This document shows, piece after piece, positions 46,101 to 58,046 of a DNA stretch of 64,000 nt. Position 1 is the stretch's first letter. Each line of letters opens with the position of its first letter. Source of the DNA: Tetraselmis striata (Eukaryota; Chlorophyta; Chlorodendrophyceae; Chlorodendrales; Chlorodendraceae); NCBI GenBank assembly GCA_006384855.1, contig VCJN01003568.1:124001-188000 (forward strand). The letters are read 5' to 3'. Position numbers and translations under genes: made by a program. A model generated the notes under the pieces. The model searched no databases, was not told the DNA's origin, and was given only the letters and a program-made list of their open reading frames with translations.

Positions 46101-49100
46101 CCGTGATTTGACATTTGATACCGCTGAATCAAGCTCTGTCTCTTGACAAACTGGCGTTACCCAGCATCAATGAAGGGCCCGCCCCCGGCCAATCCGCATA
46201 GGGTCCACGAATTAAAGCGCGTAGGGTGGGGCCTCTGTAGGCCACGTGGCTATGTTGCAGTATAGCAGTACTAAACATCCGCATATATGGTATTTGTACA
46301 CGTTTAGTGCTTGATACGTAGGGTTTATTATGCGCGTATACGGACGCCAGAGTGGCCCGTAGTCTACGCGGTGACATGCTCTACCACAGTTGCGGGCATG
46401 TCCGCTCCGCAGTTGCTTATTGCGCCACTCTGCGCATGGCCTCCGCCGCAGGTGCTGCTGGAGGGCAGCGCCGCCGTGAGCCACCTGGGCCTGGAGCCGA
46501 AGGTGTTCCAGGCGACCATGGGGGACGCCAGGCAGGAGGCGACGGTGATCAGCACTCCTGCGCTGGCGGACATGGGCGTGCCAGCGGTGCACCTCCGCCC
46601 CCTCGGCCTCTTCAAGCTCCAGGTGCGCCCCCATTCTGTACTGTCTAATAGAGTACACCATGATGAAGGACCCTCCGTCTCACGTAGTGACCTGTGCCGG
46701 GGAGGGGGCAGCCATCGGACTATGAATTTAGTGCATCGGACCTTGTCATACCTTAATATATCTTTGATGTACATGTATTTGTGAATTAAAGGCATGTAGT
46801 GGCTCGACTCCCTGAAATACCAGCGTGGCGGCGTTGACATGCGCGGCGTGGGAGCGCCGATGCTGGCCGCAACTTGCGCGTGCAGTCGCGCGCCTATCCC
46901 GGAAACGAGTTGTTTGTAGCGACTTGCGTATCGCAGACACTAGATCGCGCCTATAGGTTTGGCAGATGGGGCTTAAATCAGCCAACCAGCCGGAGAATTA
47001 TCAACATAATCCTGCGACGCATTTATTTTCTTGGTTACAGGGAGAGCGCCCAGAGAATGCACGGAAAGTACTCCTGCGAAAGTAATCCTGCGACGCATCG
47101 TAAAATGATCACCGACTTCTGCCCACTTCCGAATTCCGACTTAGGGTCATTCTATAATCCTTACAGGGCACGATAGCAGCGTAATCGCCATCATCATCGC
47201 TGGTAAGTGAACATAGTACGTGAAATCTATTTAGAGGCATTTCATACGGACATCGCGTCATCAGATAATCCTGTCATCGGATAAATACTCGCACCGGAGC
47301 GTGCCACGTCGTAACTGATGACATGCCCCGCGCCGCTATCTGATGACAGACCCGCGTGTATACTGTACACGGGGGCATTTCCAAATGGAAATGCCCCCGT
47401 GTACAGTGCACACGCGTCATCAGATAGCGGCCTCGGCCAGCCCATTTTCAAAACATTATCGCCCAGTCTACCTACCTGCCGACGCCATGGCAGGCTCTGC
47501 CGAGCAATCTCCGCAACGGACACCCAGGCGGGGCGAACCCACATGGGAGACCCCCCCTCCCCGCACTATGCTGGGTCCTGTTGCCCCTGGGTTCACGGTT
47601 TCGCCGCGGGAGCTACGCGAGAAGGCCCGTGCACTGGCGGGGCGCAGCGGCTGCAGCCCTGGCGCCTCGCCCGCCGCCACCGCGCTGCGCCCGTCTCGCT
47701 CGCCCGCGCGTGGTCATCCCTCGACAGCCGGCGCAGTGCCTGATCCCTGTCGCGCTTCTCGTTGCCTGCAAGGTTAGGATGGCGTGCACCCGCGTAGCCA
47801 TGGGGCGTGGCCCCGTTGTCGTCCTCATCGGTGTACGCTTTGTCTGTATGCGGTGTGTCCATGTCTATGTCCAGTGCGGCCCCGGCAACGGCCAGCATCC
47901 GAGGGAACGCGCTGCCCTCCGACTGCGCGTTGCCGTAGGTAAGTGCAAGCCCTCCAACTTCGTCTACGGCAAAGCTGGGACGCTCCATGACTGTCCAGTG
48001 TGGATGGGCGGGAGGGACGGGGCGAGAGGCACGAGGGAAAAGATGGTGTTTGCGGGCCCGATGGCGGCGGCGGAACTAGAAGCGCCGGCCGATTTCTTGC
48101 GATATCTGATGACAGACCAACGAATCTTGCTGTTTGTCCGTATGAATCACATCTCTTGTCATGCGTTAGCGTTGTCGACGTGGCAGCCCGCGGTGCGCGA
48201 ACGGTAGATGATGACAAGGATTATCTGATGACGCGATGTCCGTATGATATGCCTCTTACTTCCTCCGATGACCCAACAATCGTTCTTCCCTGTACACACG
48301 GGGACAGTCACCGCGTGTGTGCGCAGGCCTGGCTGGGCATCCGCCGAGATCTTGTCCCACCTCCACGCCACGACACTGCCGTGCCCTGCCGCCACCGCAC
48401 GGGGCACGACCCACCTGCCCCCCAGCCCAGCTTCGTAGTACCAAGGAAATCGCGGCAATATATACATGCGCACGGCCGGGAATTGTAACGCCATGCTTCA
48501 TGATGACAAAACGTTTAACGTCAGCAACTACGGTATTCAGTATTTTACGCGGTGCTAGGGGCTACCAGTTGAATAATACGACTGTCGCTCGAACGGAAAT
48601 TGGGACATGCTGTTTTATGCAGTGTATTGTCGAGAGGTGCTCGCTGCATACAGTCCAAATATAAGCATTATTTCCGATGTGTGATTCTTTTTCCGAAAGC
48701 TCAATTATCCCCCTTAAACGGTGAATGTGGGCCGTAGTTCGTTATTCGGAATCTTTTACCCTTATAAAGTACGGGTACAACGAATATATACAACCGATGC
48801 TCTCTCGCATTACCACCATCGCGCACGCCGTGACGCGCCTCGCCGTCCGCAGTCGTGCCGCCCGCCCCTTTTCCAGCCTGCCTGACTCCTGACGTGATTT
48901 CACTTGCGACCGCCAGTTGCAGGCGGGGGAGTCCAGCAAGTCGCTGGTGGACGCGGTGCTGCCGGAGCTGGCGGAGCGCGCGTTCAGCATGCCGCCCGGG
49001 CGAGTGGGTGAGTCCACCCTCCCCCCTTCCCGCCGCCATGGGTGCGCACGTCACATGTTGACACGACAGGCTAGGGTTGCCCGCCACATGTACGGGGCGT

Positions 49101-52100
49101 GTGTACTCAAAACACAACTGCTCTCCGAGAGGTGCTTTTACGACATCTCGGACATAAAGATAAGGACACGACTGCTGTCCGAGAGTTACCGTGCGCGCTT
49201 GTCAACGAGTTAAATTGCGAAACTGTATCACACTTACAGACACTTACAGATCACACTTCTGAGAGACCATACAGTCGCCCGCTCCGCGCCGAACTGCAGT
49301 GGCAGGTCTGGCACGTCGATATTTTTGAAGGCGCCTTGGCTGCGATCGAACTAGGCGAAAATCCGACTGCCCAAAATAGTGCCAAAAATAACGGGTAGTT
49401 GTTCCGTCCCTTATTATTCGTACGTATATTCATGGATTGCGAATTCTGACTTATTTCTCATCAAGCTTCCCTTGAAATTGGGAAATGCTGACTCACCCAG
49501 AACCCTAAAAGCCCTCAAGAAACCCCGTCTTGTGCAAGCACGCTGATGGATGGCTGCTCCGCGGTCGGTCTGCTCAGGGGTTGCCACCGCTGGCGAGGGC
49601 AGCCCACACACCTCCCTGGGGGCGCTGCCGCGCATGCGCCCCTCCGCGCGCGGCAGCGCCAGCAGCGCCAGCCTGCAGTCCATGCTGGTGGACATCATGG
49701 GTGAGCACGCGGCGGCGAAGGTGGGCGGCAGCGAGGAGAAGGTCGCCATCCGCGGCCTGCTGGGTAAGGGCATGCAGGGCACCGTGTACCTCGGCCGCTG
49801 GAAGGGCGTGGACGTCGCGTACAAGGTGGACCCCCCCCCCCCCACCCACCCCCCCCGGCCAACCACCCACCCACCCACTCACACCCTGCTTGGGCATTAC
49901 CTCACGATATGAGGTGACATAATATGATTATGTGCTAGATAAGATACCAAAATCACGCAGTGTTGGCAATCTGTCTGTGTCTGAGTCTGACCCCTTGCGA
50001 GGAGAGGAAAGCTGTACGTATCTGGAAATATATGAGAGTGTACCACGAACGTAGCACGGAATCTCCAACTCGGTGGCGCAAAACAATCCAGCATTGCTTG
50101 TTGTGCCCCGCAAGCGGCCCAGTTGAATGTTGCCGGTGTAAGATGCTACGGACGGTGCTGAGCCCCCCGAGGCACCTCCCAAAGCACGATTCCCGGCATC
50201 AGTGGAATCACAGCCCCTCTCCTTGTATCCGTATTTCGCCGTAGGCCATGCCAGCGCCGCCGACCCCTGCCCCAGTGCAGCCGCGCTCGCCCAGGGACCT
50301 CTTGTGCATTTCTATATTCACATCTGTATAATAATATGTATATATTTATATGCACATAGTTATGTTTCATTCTAAATATATTTACACGTACTAGCTAGTA
50401 TATGTAATAAGGCATATGTATGTGCCTGTGCCCGCAATCATATCAGATTGGATGCAGCCACTCCCCTGCCCAGCTTAGCATTCCATTGAGTTTGCCAGTC
50501 ACAGAAAAAGTGCCCACGCAGTCGATGTATTCAGACCGTTGCGAACAGGGTCGTGCGCTTCATGCGAGCGGTGTGCTTCTGGGACAAAACTAGAGGTCTT
50601 CCCAGTAAGGATTCGCCATGACTTAGTCATGCACGAGCCCCCGAGCACGTACCGCTGAAAGTACTTGTAATCTGCTCCTACGCCACTGCATATAGCCCAA
50701 GAATATCTTTTAAGCGCGGATAGCCTGCGTCCCTCTGGGTGCGGATAAATAAAGATTGAAAAATAACGAATCCATGGTGAATCCTTATTGTGGAAGAACT
50801 CATTCGCGTAGACCTACCCCTAGCCACTCTTTGGGTTTGCGGTATCTTGTCCGTTTTGACCACACCCCCCCTTTTATCCCCGTGAAGAGGAGAAAACTGT
50901 GTTTATGTGGAAATATATCACAATATACCGCAAATAGTGCCACGCGGATCTTCAGACTGGGGCTCCTTATTGGTAGGGGTCCTTATTGATAGCGGCGGCG
51001 ACAACCAGGCTGGTGGGCTGTTTTGCACCATCACTTGGGAGGAACCCGCCTGCATTGTTCGTGGCGTATTCTGATAGATTTCGTAATTTTTACTGCTCTG
51101 CGCGGGAGGTCAAAGCCGGCAATATATAGCGAAACCTAACTCTAAACCCTCAGGGCGGTATGGGGTGCCAATGTTGGCCTGGTATTGTGCAGGCAGGTGG
51201 TTTCGGAGCATGGTTTCGGAGCATGCTCCGCATGGCATCCAGCCACAGGGCGCGCCGCTCTCGCCGGTCGCCCGCGTGGCCGGGCCCGCCCGCTGACTTG
51301 GGGCGCGTCGCCGGCAGGTGGTGGCGCTGCCACCGGTGATGAGCGGGCAGAACAAGAAGGAGACGCGCGCGCTGCTGGAGGTGGCCATCTCCGCCACGCT
51401 GGCGCACCCCAATCTGGTGCAGACGTACAGCTATGAGATCGTGCGACAGCAGGCAGTGGAGGCCAGCGGGCCCGCGCAGCGCGGCTCGGTCGACGGCCTT
51501 GCGGGCCTGGCGAGCGCGCCGCTCCTCGCCGAGGCGATCCTGGAGGAGGCGGAGCGCGACACGCAGCTGCTGGATGACGGCGAGGAGGGCGGGGGCGGCG
51601 GGGAGGCGCAGGAGGCGCGCCTCATCCAGGTCGGCGCCCGCTGCCTCCCGGAAACTCGCCAGTCTATTAGGATGCAAGTGCGGCAAATAGAAACACAGAT
51701 AGAAACCGCCTTGCTCGTTTGCCTTTTTCTTGAAAGAAACCTGACAGGTATAATTAAGTCGTATGGGTATTGCGAATCGATTTCGGCAAGCACTAAGTAC
51801 ATTTTTAATTTTACTGCCCATTCTCGGGTGACGTTAACGTTCATTGTTTGGAGAAAGATAGCAATACAGGAATGCGGACTGACGCTCTAAGATAAGATTA
51901 CGTCGACATCTTTTGCATATCTTGTTGTTATAGCCCTTCCTGGTACCGCTATTTTACGTAAATTACCGGGTAAAATTAATGGGTATACGACGCGTATATA
52001 CTGGTATGGACTGCAGCATACGGTGTGCTTGTACAAGTACTAATCAAGCAGTGCTGCGGACATCAATGATGACACACATAATGCTTAGTACCGCTTCTCA

Positions 52101-53823
52101 ACAATCTACTATCATGGAATGACTTTGACAACAAGCTAATAATAAGAACAAAGGAGGCAGAATAGCGAAATACAACACAAACGGGAAAAAATTCTACAAG
52201 GTTGGCAAATACAACACGGCGGCCAGGCTTTTGTTTAAGATTTCTGCCACCTACGCGCTAGTCAATTAAAGGCGGCCACAATTGAATGGAGTGTTGTTTG
52301 AGGGTCTTGTTTAAACCCTGTTGTAGTCGTGCTGGTGGAACCCATATTTGGTTGGTTTCATGCCCCGAAACCAAATTCCGGAGAAATCTCATCACAACAA
52401 GTGTTTTGGTTTATTTGAGTCTGGTGTTGCCCCCCCCCCCCCCCCCCCCCTCCCACACACACACACACCTTGTTAACATCAACGCTCCCCGGCATGTCCG
52501 CCGCCGCCCCCGCAGGAGCTGTGCGACAAGAAGACGCTGCGCCACAACCTGGACCGCGGCAAGTTGAAGGCGCCGGGGGAGGCGCTGCCGGACACGGAGC
52601 TCATGCTGGCGCTGGCGCTGGACATCGCGTGCGGGCTGGCGCACCTGCACAGCCGCAACATCGTGCACGGCGACCTCAAGGCGCTCAACGTGCTGCTGAC
52701 GTCCTGCGCGCCGCGCCTGCACTGCGCCGCCGCGTCCCACCTGCCCAACGTCACCGCCAAGGTGACCGACTTCGGGCTGAGGTGGGCGCCCCCCCCCCCG
52801 CCACCCACCGCCACCACCGCCACCACCCGCTATCAGGAAGAGCCCGCTTCTTCTCTCATCGCCGCGCGAAAGGGGGGGGGGGGGGGGGGGCTAGCACCCC
52901 ATTTCTGAGAGCAAAAGCGGGTTCTCAGAGCAAGTCGGGTTGACACTTGCCGTTCTTTCATGTTGTTTTGCAGATATACTACAGTTATATACAACGAATA
53001 ACATCAAATATGAAATAAAAAACGGGGCATTGGCCCCGCCAGGTCGGCACCAGATGGCCCTTGTCGCCGTGCGCACAGTACACTGCCTAGCTTTAAACCC
53101 CCTCCCCCCCCCCCTTGCGCACTGCTGCGCGCCCTCTCCAGCGCCAAGCTGAGCAACGAGCAGACGCACGTGAGCAACGTCAACAGCGGCACCATGACGC
53201 ACATGGCGCCCGAGATCCTCCTGGCGGGGCAGCTCTCCAAGGCGGCGGACGTCTACGCGTTCGGCATCCTGCTGTTTGAGATGTTCACCGGGGAGCGCCC
53301 CTTTGAGGGGCTCAGCGTGCAGCAGGTGGCGCACTCCGTGGGCACGCTGGGCCGGCGGCCGGTGTTCCCGCCGGCGGTGCCGCGCGGCGTGGTGGAGCTC
53401 GCGTGCGCCTGCTGGGGCCCGGCCGAACAGCGGCCGACGTTTGACCGCGTGATGGTCGCGCTGGAGGGGCTCATCCGCGACCGCAAGCAGCACCGGGGGC
53501 TGCGGCGCAGCCAGACCAACGCCGCGCTGCTCGGGCCTCCGCGCCCCGCGGAGCCCACTTCCCCGTGCAGCCCCCAGCCGCCGCGGGACGCCGGCGGCGG
53601 CGCCGGCGCCGGCGGCGGCGCCGGCGAGGTCGACTTTGCGGCGCTGCAGCGCGCCCCGAACGGCGTCGGCGGCGAGTCCCCCTTGGTGCGGCGGCTGACG
53701 GCCGGCGCCAGGGTGGCGAGGAGGCCGCGCGCCAATCGCACGATGCCGTCGATGACGGAGGAGGGCGGCAAGTGCAGCCAGGGGGGGTCGCCCGGTCCGC
53801 CTGCCACCCTTCCGGGGCAGTGA
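36875..53823 (+). CDS. CHASE receptor with tandem cyclase-like regions and C-terminal TKL kinase (1655 aa)
   Basis: Nineteen exons: 36875-37084, 37128-37397, 37585-38132, 38248-38766, 38931-39198, 39331-39447, 39584-39733, 40245-40559, 41071-41238, 41965-42093, 42853-43077, 43778-43888, 44239-44412, 46452-46622, 48923-49007, 49578-49825, 51318-51629, 52516-52781, 53142-53823. All phases join (4968 nt). TM1 is at ~32-56. A CHASE-type ligand domain (~70-340) has 'LQLAPGGVVSAIYPVEGHE' and 'AIGHDL'. TM2 is at ~354-380. Three class III cyclase-like regions follow: ~430-694 ('FALQLRQDVLDTAWP'), ~695-898 ('FGGYNL', 'FQKALLHTPW') and ~899-1125 ('LLVKMGISCGIP', 'RQTGVATYQG', 'GARI'). The expected metal-binding Asp residues are not seen. 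The kinase (~1190-1520) has 'GKGMQGTVYLG', Lys1236 (VAYK), HGDLKALN and DFGLS, so it looks active. The tail is Gly/Pro-rich. The start of exon 13 is the least certain junction. It probably senses a ligand at the surface and signals by Ser/Thr phosphorylation. Confidence 0.85.
41338..41830 (+). repeat. AT-rich dispersed element, copy A (intron 9)
   Basis: The left end 'gcgcgcaggtggcagaaatt' and inner 'gggcaatacacaatctaacaatg' have counterparts, in inverted orientation, in copies B (51690-52262) and C (45365-45900). It includes a short frame starting Met-Gly-Asn-Thr-Gln-Ser-Asn. Confidence 0.7.
45365..45900 (-). repeat. AT-rich dispersed element, copy C (intron 13)
   Basis: Shares with copy B 'tcgattcgcaatac', the 'tttcaagaaaa' segment and 'gcaatacaggaatgcg', and ends 'gccacctgcgcgctggt'. 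A minus-strand frame reads 'MGSTQSKNALSNIRNRFAI', close to the corresponding frames in A and B. Confidence 0.65.
46133..46345 (+). repeat. Dispersed repeat D, copy 1 (intron 13)
   Basis: 'tcttgacaaactggcgttacccagcatc' through 'catagggtccacgaattaaag' and on to 'ggacgccag' is matched at about 54037-54280 with moderate divergence. Confidence 0.75.
47234..48255. mobile_element. Harbinger-like MITE, copy 2 (in receptor-kinase intron 14)
   Basis: Same family and orientation as 21344-22489. It has GAGGCAT...ATGCCTC terminal inverted repeats and a 3-bp TTA duplication (47231-47233 and 48256-48258). It is 1022 bp and lacks the right-end tandem duplication of copy 1, so it probably shows the ancestral structure. 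No transposase. Confidence 0.85.
51690..52262 (-). repeat. AT-rich dispersed element, copy B (intron 17)
   Basis: Inverted relative to copy A: 'gtgcttgtacaagtactaatcaagcagtgctg' and 'gccacctacgcgctagt' mirror copy A's 41340-41560. It includes a minus-strand frame starting Met-Gly-Ser-Lys-Ile-Lys-Asn near 51821. Confidence 0.7.
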
Positions 53824-53961
53824 GGGCCGACGATCTCCGCCATCCGCCCGCTATCACACGCACATGGATAACGTTGAAGGACAGTAATATGATGAAGGGT
53901 GCACATAGCGACTATATCATTCATTCATTTTGCCCCCCCCCCCCCCCCCCCCACACACACA

Positions 53962-53966
53962 TGTAA
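53962..53966 (+). terminator. Candidate TGTAA poly(A) signal
   Basis: TGTAA about 140 nt after the stop of the receptor-kinase gene, just downstream of a C tract and (AC)n run. Confidence 0.5.
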
Positions 53967-54036
53967 TACACAGCCCCAACTCGACCCAGAGAAACCATGA
54001 AATTGGACTGGGAATTTGCTTAAACTTAACCAAGCC

Positions 54037-54280
54037 CCCCGTCTTGACAAGCTGTAATTACCCAGCATCGGGAAGGGCCGGCCCTGGCCAACGCGCATAG
54101 GGTCCACGAATTAAAGTGCGTACGGCGGGGCCTCTGCTCTAGGGCCACTTGGTTATGTTGCTGTACGGCGGTACCCGTAACCGTACGTATCTGTAATCCT
54201 GAATGGCACAAGTACTAACACGTGTCTTGTTTCATACATGGGGTTTGATACGCGCGGACAAGGACGCCAGCTTGTGCGCG
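54037..54280 (+). repeat. Dispersed repeat D, copy 2
   Basis: Counterpart of 46133-46345, in the same orientation, just downstream of the receptor-kinase gene. Confidence 0.75.
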
Positions 54281-54990
54281 CTCCCCGCACGACGCACGTC
54301 CATATAAACACGTGACCATGTGACTGCCCGTACACACATTCGAAAACACCACTTGAAATTAAAGTATAAAAGTTGGCTGCTGAAGGGCGTCTAAGGGAGG
54401 TGTATCTTCCCTACGTGGACCGCAGAACTTGCTATGATATTACGTGGTATCATGAAGCAGGCCTTCAAAGGACTGCATGCTACGGGCGCAGCCGGCCCTA
54501 CGCAGAGGTTCGGAAATGTAGCTGAGCGATGAGACAGCTGGCCCGTGCGGTGCTTACTGCCGGGAATACAACTGTGAATTTCGATTTCCAATTTGCTATG
54601 AAGTGACATCTCCCGCGCAGAGCAGCTTGCTCCCTCTAGTAGTCTGCGAACAACCCACCCCCAACGCACGCTTTCCCACTGATGACTATCGGCTTTGTCG
54701 TGTTGGCAGGGAGGGCCTCATGGCACGCTGCAACCGTCAGGATAAATAATGCCATACAATGCCACGCAGCAGCCATGGGTCTTCTTCTACTTGTATATCC
54801 GGTATAAGACCGGCTTTCATTTGTAGCTTCCGGTGGTCGAGACATTAAATCCCTAATCCCAATGCTCAAGTGCGGACAAATCCAGACTCAAGCTCGGGTT
54901 CATGGATATCTTCCCGGACTCTTTCGGCCCTCCTCCTCGGGACCACAAGGGATGTTGGGCCAGTATAGGCAAATCGTCGCGTGTTGGACT
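54281..54990. other. Intergenic region
   Basis: No coding exon, repeat pair or RNA recognised. It may include the 3' end of the DIRS-like relic. Confidence 0.35.
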
Positions 54991-54993
54991 ATA

Positions 54994-56833
54994 CTAGTCG
55001 CCGCAGTCAAGAACGCGAATGAGGCGGTCGGCCCATATATCTGCCGCGGAACGGATATAGCGCGTGGACAGGGTAATCAATACCGCGCGTGTCCATGAGG
55101 TACCATGTTTTGCGTAGCTCGACCATGAGGCGTGGAGAGCGAGAGGTGAGGTTGGTGAGGACGCCGACAACCGCTTGGTTATCATCGTGCAAGCAGATGC
55201 AACGGTTGCGGAGCATGGAGAGGAAGGACTCAATAGCCAAACGGACGGCTTTGAGCTCTTTTAGGGTAATCTGTGCGCAGAGCGGTAATCTTCGTACCAA
55301 AAATCCCGAGCCTCATGTTGTTCGTTCAGAACGGCGCCCCAACCGTACGAGGAATTGTCAACGTGCAAGTAACCGGTTTCGACAGGGCGGTTAATGTGGC
55401 GGCCGTTGTGTTGGGAGGGCACTCCCACCTAGCATTGCACGTCACGTTCGAGCTGGCGGGTGAGCTTGACTCGGCCGGACCAAGAGTCGAACGTTTTGAG
55501 CACATCATGCAGCTCACGGAGGTAAAACGGGCAGGGGCGATGACCTAGTAGACAAACTGGCATTGCCCGCGAGGGCGGCCAACTCGCGAGCGGAAAGCCA
55601 TCGACGGTTGCGTTTCGCTCGCTAGATCAGGCGTTGTGCCGTGCGGGCAAGAACGGAGAGTTTCTTAGCGGGCGCACAAAGGGTAGGCGGCCCCGACGTG
55701 TCAATTTCTAACCCTAGGTGCACGAGCTTCCGGGTGCCTGGGCTCCCGGACGCCATTGCTTGCGTTGCGCAATGTGCTAAACCCCGACAGGTGGCCTTCG
55801 ATGTAGCCGCGTTGCCAGATGGCCTCTGCCTGAGTCCGAGCTAGAAACATGAAATCGTCCATCTAGGGCAACATGCGTAGGCCAAATCGGCGCCGGGGGA
55901 TTGGTATGCCGTATGCTTCAGTCGGGTTACGACGCAATGCCCTAATGAGGAAGTTGGTAAGCTGGCACAAGTAATAAGGGGACAAAGACCAGCCCATGGG
56001 AAAGCCAGCCAGGCAGTCGGTACCGAGTCCCACGGCAATCGACAATGAAACGTCCATGTCCTCCTGGGCGACGCCAACCGTGTAAAACCCATCATGCCGG
56101 TCCATCTGCAACATGTAATCCCCGAGGCGCGCCAGACTGCGCAAATGCGAAAGCGTCTCGAACGAAAGATCCCGCGTCTCGCTATAGCGGTTCAGGGGCC
56201 GAAGGTCAATGACGAGGCTCCATTGTTTGTTCCAGGCTTTGTAGGATCCAAGAACAGCCGAAACACCGACTTTGCGCAATAGTCTCGCTTCCATATGCCC
56301 CAACGGCCAAGAAGCGAGCCAATTCAGCGTCCATGAACTTCAACTGAGCCGGAGTAGCGTCCTTCATTGACACCCCCCGGTGAAAACAAGGGTGGGGCAA
56401 GCCCGTCCAACAACGGAACGCGTACATGTCTAGAGATCCAGTTGAGAACACGACGATTAGCACCAACACCGGCTTGCCAGTTGCCAAAACTACGATGGAC
56501 GCGATGTCTCGTAAAAGGGGAGTCGGGGTTGCATGAATCGGTGCGATGGATGTCGCGAAGGGGGCGACCAGAGCGCCATGTCACTATGCTGACCCTCTTC
56601 GCACCGGCGTCGGGGTCCACGGTGCGGGGGATAGTAGAAGCGCCGCGGCGTGGGAGTAGCCATGTGCCATTGGGCGCCGGCTGGGCCACTGGCAGTGTAG
56701 TGTCAATTTGTATTTGAATTTGTACTAGACGACGGGCAAGCGTTGGCATGAGCCCCAATCGGAGCGCATCTCGGCACCTATTGCGAGCAGGGGCCAGGGG
56801 ATCGAGCCATGCCCATACGGGAAAGGCAACCAT
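54994..56833 (-). pseudogene. DIRS-like retrotransposon relic (reverse transcriptase - RNase H)
   Basis: Minus-strand fragments in shifting frames, in the right order. About 56487-56300 has 'VSMKDATPAQLKFMDAELARF'. 56303-55863 carries RT core motifs 'WSLVIDLRPLNRYSE', 'DYMLQMDRHDGFYTV' and 'FPMGWSLSPYYLCQLT'. A 'MDDFMFLARTQAEA' catalytic region follows a stop. Then 55300-55007 has the RNase H-like 'TLKELKAVRLAIES' and 'HDDNQAVVGVLTNL', and 'YIRSAADIWADRLIR' follows a shift. The 'GWSLSPYYLCQLT' and 'DNQAVVGVLTNLTSRSP' wording is characteristic of DIRS/PAT/Ngaro elements. I did not see their tyrosine recombinase. It has multiple stops and frameshifts. Confidence 0.75.
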
Positions 56834-58046
56834 GGGTTTGTGTTTGTCGACAATGGTCGAAGGGCTTGGACCTTGTTCCGCTGAGTGGGGAAGCGCTGCG
56901 GCTTCGTCCTCTCCTCGCGTTGGGCGAGTATCAGCAACTCGTTCGCAGGTAGCAGTTAGTGCGTCGCAAGCAGCGGCGCGCGTCCATTAACCACACAAAC
57001 CCTAACGTTTTTTTCCTGGAGGGGGGGGGGGGGGGCGAAAGGCTGCGCTCATTGTATAGCATGGCACGATGGCACGGAAGACCAGCACCATGATCGGCAA
57101 AAAAATACCGTGATTTTGATGTGGTGCGCTCTATGGAGCGTACCAAACCAAGGGAGGGTGGACAAGTCGGCCGCCGTTGAGGTAGGTGGTGGCCTTGGCC
57201 GGCCCCGGTAAACATGCGCGTGCACACGCGTGCATGCGCCGTGCCAAGGCTATCTCGTACTGTGAGAGAAACCACATAAACTAGTTTAGAACAAAACCAT
57301 CCCCACAGCCGGCCTATACGCCCCACTTTGAGGAACAATTATGTCGGTCTCAGTTTCGTAGTTAGGGCAAACAACCTACCCTAGTTAACCCTGGATTTGT
57401 TCCACCTGTTTTAGCTCAAAATTCAAAAACTCAGACCGGTGGAAATGGTCATATGGAGCTCTCAATAGTCCAATGGAGGGTAGTCCCGTGGTCGGTTTGC
57501 ACGCCCCTTGAACTGTCGCTTGCGCGTTTCAAACCCTAATGACCGGATCAACCTCCCAGCCTCGTTTTACCACTACCGGTACCGGCATCAGATTACAGGC
57601 TAGCATGCAGGAAAGATTGGTCCAATAGTCGCTAGAGGCCTTCACCGAATTCCGTGATGATCCTAGTCGTCTCAGCATAATTGTGCGGCGGCTGTGTCAC
57701 TATGTAATGCCACCCACGGGTAAGGATGCGGTAGCCGAAATCCTTACCAGTAGCCGAAATCCTTGCACTCCTGTGTATTTACAAAAGACCGCGCTATAGT
57801 ATGTTTTATATTGGTGAATTAGTAGCGACTACCGATTTACGGTGTACGACGGTGGGACGGTCAGTACCTGTGACTGTAGTGACAAAAAATCGTCGATGCA
57901 TAGCAGGACTTTTTGCTGTACGTGGCTTGCTGTGCGTGTCGACAGTACGGCGGTAGAGCGGTCTACCGGTGTATATGGAGCACGTCCCGTGTCAGAGAGC
58001 CCTACTAATGTTCACATATATTTTAAAGTTAGGCAGTTCCGATTTA
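56834..58046. other. Intergenic region, possible upstream part of the DIRS-like relic
   Basis: The first ~100 bp could be gag-side sequence of the relic. The rest is mixed, with a G tract at about 57020-57033 and a repeated 'gtagccgaaatccttaccag' unit near 57730-57760. No gene was recognised. Confidence 0.35.
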
